DNA of 64,000 nucleotides, from the NCBI GenBank assembly GCA_910586775.1, contig CAJUJN010000012.1, forward strand, positions 1 to 64,000. Reading direction: 5' to 3'. Positions 61,578 to 64,000 of the stretch are shown here, piece by piece. The position numbers were made by a program, and so were the translations under genes. The stretch's first letter is position 1, and each line of letters opens with the position of its first letter. The notes under the pieces are model-generated. The model was not told the DNA's origin and made no database searches. It saw only the letters and a program-made list of their open reading frames with translations. Source of the DNA: an uncultured Acetatifactor sp. Lineage in GTDB: Bacteria > Bacillota > Clostridia > Lachnospirales > Lachnospiraceae.

Positions 61578-61679
61578 TATACTGCAGACCGTCAGGATTT
61601 ACAGTGATGCCTCCGGGAAAATACCTGGCTGGCGGTCTGCAGTCGGGTTGTACTGCAAATTCAACCGGTGCGCAGTATG
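61578..61679. repeat. 102-bp element with TATACTGC ends, copy 3 (inverted)
   Basis: This is the reverse complement of the elements at 50602 and 51686, with the last base of one end changed. It lies between uxaC and the GH2 gene. Confidence 0.9.
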
Positions 61680-61832
61680 AATTGGGGACTTGTGAGTTAT
61701 AAAATAGAAACAAACAGTATGGAGGCGAGCCGGAACAGTTACAGCGCAGATTGGGCGGGTACCAAACAGAGCCTGCACTGCACAGAGCACAGGGCGAGCC
61801 AGGGCAGAAGATTTCTCCCTCCCATTCCAAGC

Positions 61833-63248
61833 TCAGCACACGGCACTATGTTTGTCCTCCAGGCCAAAGTACCTCGCCGCATTATCATGACAGACATTCC
61901 GGATGATCCTGGCCAGCTCCTCCTCCCCGGAAAAATATTCCCCTCTCTCCACCAGTTCCCCGAAATAATTACAGAGCACCCGGCGGTACAGCTCATGGCG
62001 GGGATAGCTTAAAAAGCTCCTGGAGTCTGTCAGCATCCCTACGGAAAGCGCTACCGGATAAAGGTTTGCCGCCGCCTCAAACTGCCGTTTGATACCGTAC
62101 GCCTGGTCGTTAAACCACCAGGGCGCCCCCAGCTGTACCCTGCCCCGCTCCGGCCCTTCGCAGAATCCTGCAGCCAGCACCGCAAAATTTTCCATCTGCC
62201 CGGCATTCAGGGGATAAAGAATCGTTTTCGGCAGCGCGTCCTCCTCCGTCAGCCGGTTTAAAAGCATTCCCACGCTTTTGATAAAAGTGGAATCGTCCGT
62301 ACAGTCAAACCCGCATGCTGCGCCTATCCTTGCCTCCCGGCTCCTGTTGGCCCCCTGGTAGGTGCCGATGTGCAGCTGCATCACGAAGCCGTTCCGATCA
62401 TACATCCTGCCCGCTTCCATCAGAAAAGCGCTGCGGTAGCGATTGATCTCCCAACACTCCAGCCTCTCTCCTGCCGCCGCTTTGGAAAAAATCTCCTCGA
62501 TTTCTTCCTCCCTGTAATCCTGCCAGGTAAAATCCTCAATCCCGTTGTCGCTGACCATGTTCCCCATCTCACGGAAGAACTTCAGCCTGCTCTCCAGGGC
62601 AGCCATCATTTCCCGAAAGCTCTCTATCCGCATGCAGGCCGCGTCGGACAGGGTTTTCATATACTGCGCAAATCCCGGCTTCTCCGCATAGAACGCCTTA
62701 TCCGGCCGGAATGCGGAGAAAATCCGGATGCCTTCCGTGCCCTGCTCCTGCATTTTCCTGTGGTAAACCAGGGAATCTGAGGGGTCCTCCGTGGTACAGA
62801 CCACCTCCACTCCGCTGACCTTCATGCAATAGCGGGGAGTCATATGGCACTGCACGATTTTCTCCTTCGCCCGGCGGTAAATCTCCTCTGCATTTTCACG
62901 GCAAAGCGGCTCTTCTATACCGAAAAATCGTTTCAGTTCCAGGGCGCACCATATATAAAGGGGATTCCCGATAAGCTCCGGAAGGATCTCCGCAAATTTC
63001 AGGTACTTTTCATAATAAGTTGCATCCCCTGTGATATATCTCTCGGATATCCCGAAACACCGCATGGCGCGCCACTTATAGTGGTCATGGGCCAGCCACA
63101 TTTCACCGATATCTTCAAACTCCTTATTCTCGTAAATCTCCCGGGGAAGCAGATGGCAGTGGTAATCGATTATGGGCAGCTCCTTCGCGTACTGCTCATA
63201 AAGCCGCTTTCCCGTATTATTTGTCAGCAATAAATCCTCTCGAAACAT
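61833..63248 (-). CDS. uxaC: Glucuronate/galacturonate isomerase
   Basis: Converts D-glucuronate to D-fructuronate (or galacturonate to tagaturonate), the first step of uronate breakdown. It is 471 residues, the usual length, in the amidohydrolase-like fold. The metal site opens with DYHCHLLPREIY, followed by HDHYKWRAMRCFGI and DDSTFIKSVGMLLNR. TTAGGAGAAG precedes the ATG, directly after a GTCGC hairpin repeat. The SDR gene upstream may be the next step (fructuronate reductase or similar). Other uronate genes lie outside the window. Confidence 0.95.
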   Translation of the reverse strand: MFREDLLLTNNTGKRLYEQYAKELPIIDYHCHLLPREIYENKEFEDIGEMWLAHDHYKWRAMRCFGISERYITGDATYYEKYLKFAEILPELIGNPLYIWCALELKRFFGIEEPLCRENAEEIYRRAKEKIVQCHMTPRYCMKVSGVEVVCTTEDPSDSLVYHRKMQEQGTEGIRIFSAFRPDKAFYAEKPGFAQYMKTLSDAACMRIESFREMMAALESRLKFFREMGNMVSDNGIEDFTWQDYREEEIEEIFSKAAAGERLECWEINRYRSAFLMEAGRMYDRNGFVMQLHIGTYQGANRSREARIGAACGFDCTDDSTFIKSVGMLLNRLTEEDALPKTILYPLNAGQMENFAVLAAGFCEGPERGRVQLGAPWWFNDQAYGIKRQFEAAANLYPVALSVGMLTDSRSFLSYPRHELYRRVLCNYFGELVERGEYFSGEEELARIIRNVCHDNAARYFGLEDKHSAVC

Positions 63249-63260
63249 TTTCTTCTCCTA

Positions 63261-63548
63261 ATTAAGTCGCTGCGCGACGGCTCTAAAGCGTAAAGTCCCT
63301 TCGGCGCACTCTCATGAGAGAAATTTTCATTCGATAGTGCACTCATGAAAATTCCTCTCCTGCGCCTTCGCGACTTTACTGATTAAGTCGCTGCGCGACG
63401 GCTCTAAAGCGTAAAGTCCCTTCGGCGCACTCTCATGAGAGAAATTTTCATTCGATAGTGCACTCATGAAAATTCCTCTCCTGCGCCTTCGCGACTTTAC
63501 TGATTAAGTCGCTGCGCGACAGCTCTAAAGCGTAAAGTCCCTTCGGCG
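63261..63548. repeat. 121-bp tandem repeat with GTCGC hairpins before uxaC
   Basis: Two identical 121-base units start at 63261 and 63382, and a third partial unit at 63503 runs to the SDR stop codon. Each unit holds the hairpin GTCGCTGCGCGAC plus nested inverted arms (ACTCTCATGAGAG, ATTTTCAT/ATGAAAAT, GCGCCTTCGCGAC). The unit nearest uxaC places the hairpin just before the ribosome site. Confidence 0.95.
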
Positions 63549-64000
63549 TTAAAACCCTGTCACCGCGCCGCCGTCTACTGTCAGGACGGTTCCCGTGACA
63601 AATTTCGCCGCGTCGCTGCACAGGTATACGCAGGCCCAGCCCACATCCGACGGCTCCCCGAACCTGGCCATGGGCGTCCTCGACAGAATCTTATTTTTGC
63701 GCTCGTCATCCCCGTCCGTGGCCCTGCGGAACATGGGCGTATCAATCCAGCCGGGGGCTATGCCGTTCACCCGGATGCCGTCTCCGCTAAGCTCGTTGGT
63801 CAGGGAACGCACCAGCCCCAGGATACCGGACTTTGCCGTGGCGTAGCCGCAGACGGCGGGCATGCCGATATAGCTGGTCATGCTGGCCATGAACAGGATG
63901 CTGCCCTTTTTGTTGGCGCGCATATGGGGTACCAGCGCCCTTGTCAGAGCATAGGAACCCACCAGATGTACATTCAGCACATTCGTGTAATCCTCCACCG
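63549..64000 (-). CDS. SDR-family oxidoreductase (partial, cut by window end)
   Basis: The visible 150 C-terminal residues are a classical short-chain dehydrogenase: the catalytic Ser region SILFMASMTSYIG, the YxxxK pair in YATAKSGILG, then NGIAPGWIDTPM and a terminal TVDGGAVTGF. The nucleotide-binding Rossmann start lies beyond 64000. It precedes uxaC on the same strand, separated by the 121-bp repeats. It may be a sugar or uronate dehydrogenase, but substrate cannot be inferred from this part. Confidence 0.9.
   Translation of the reverse strand, partial: VEDYTNVLNVHLVGSYALTRALVPHMRANKKGSILFMASMTSYIGMPAVCGYATAKSGILGLVRSLTNELSGDGIRVNGIAPGWIDTPMFRRATDGDDERKNKILSRTPMARFGEPSDVGWACVYLCSDAAKFVTGTVLTVDGGAVTGF

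Overview
The window looks like chromosome from an anaerobic gut Clostridium of the Lachnospiraceae type. The evidence is strong AGGAGG ribosome sites, a tyrosyl T-box leader, a class B sortase with a PKTG-type substrate, YesM/YesN two-component pairs, LplBC-like sugar ABC permeases, PdxST, a holin-like type I toxin, and many plant-glycan glycosidases. No tRNA, rRNA or CRISPR array was seen.

Layout. 1-5.7 kb: two AraC regulators and a GH78 alpha-L-rhamnosidase. 5.9-9.4 kb (minus): sortase B, an O-antigen-ligase-like membrane protein and a secreted protein ending in a VPKTG sorting signal. 9.6-11.5 kb: tyrS with its T-box. 11.6-14.9 kb: BlaI-type repressor and M56 (BlaR1-like) protease with paired operators. 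15.3-17.5 kb: pdxT and pdxS. 17.6-19.2 kb: cysK divergent from an Rrf2 regulator. 19.3-20.9 kb: ECF sigma factor and RsiV-like anti-sigma factor. 21-25.2 kb: a scar zone with a type I toxin-antitoxin locus, an ABC-F remnant, an intact hybrid histidine kinase, a serine-recombinase remnant and a BrxL (BREX) remnant. 25.2-30 kb: mntP, a GH13 enzyme, an IS66 remnant and a MATE transporter. 30-64 kb: a large glycan-utilisation region.

The glycan region holds a minus-strand series: sugar isomerase, class V aminotransferase, small protein, GH29, GH42, GH31 and a GH140-like (DUF4038) enzyme. Next come two lipoprotein sugar-binding proteins, two ABC permeases and a YesM/YesN-type kinase and regulator. 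A second minus-strand series holds an SDR oxidoreductase (cut by the window end), uxaC, GH2, a large unassigned glycosidase, a second GH29 and a CE15-like esterase. Fucosidases, galactosidases, rhamnosidase, uronyl esterase and uronate isomerase together suggest a branched plant glycan carrying fucose, galactose, rhamnose and glucuronic acid. This substrate is an inference.

The most unusual trait is repeat content. At least four families of roughly 50-120 bp palindromic elements recur between genes. Short tandem arrays sit in leaders. In-frame tandem repeats are inserted in loops or tails of five unrelated genes. The most coherent small system is the complete-looking type I toxin-antitoxin locus near 21 kb. 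Degraded BREX and recombinase pieces nearby point to a decayed island.
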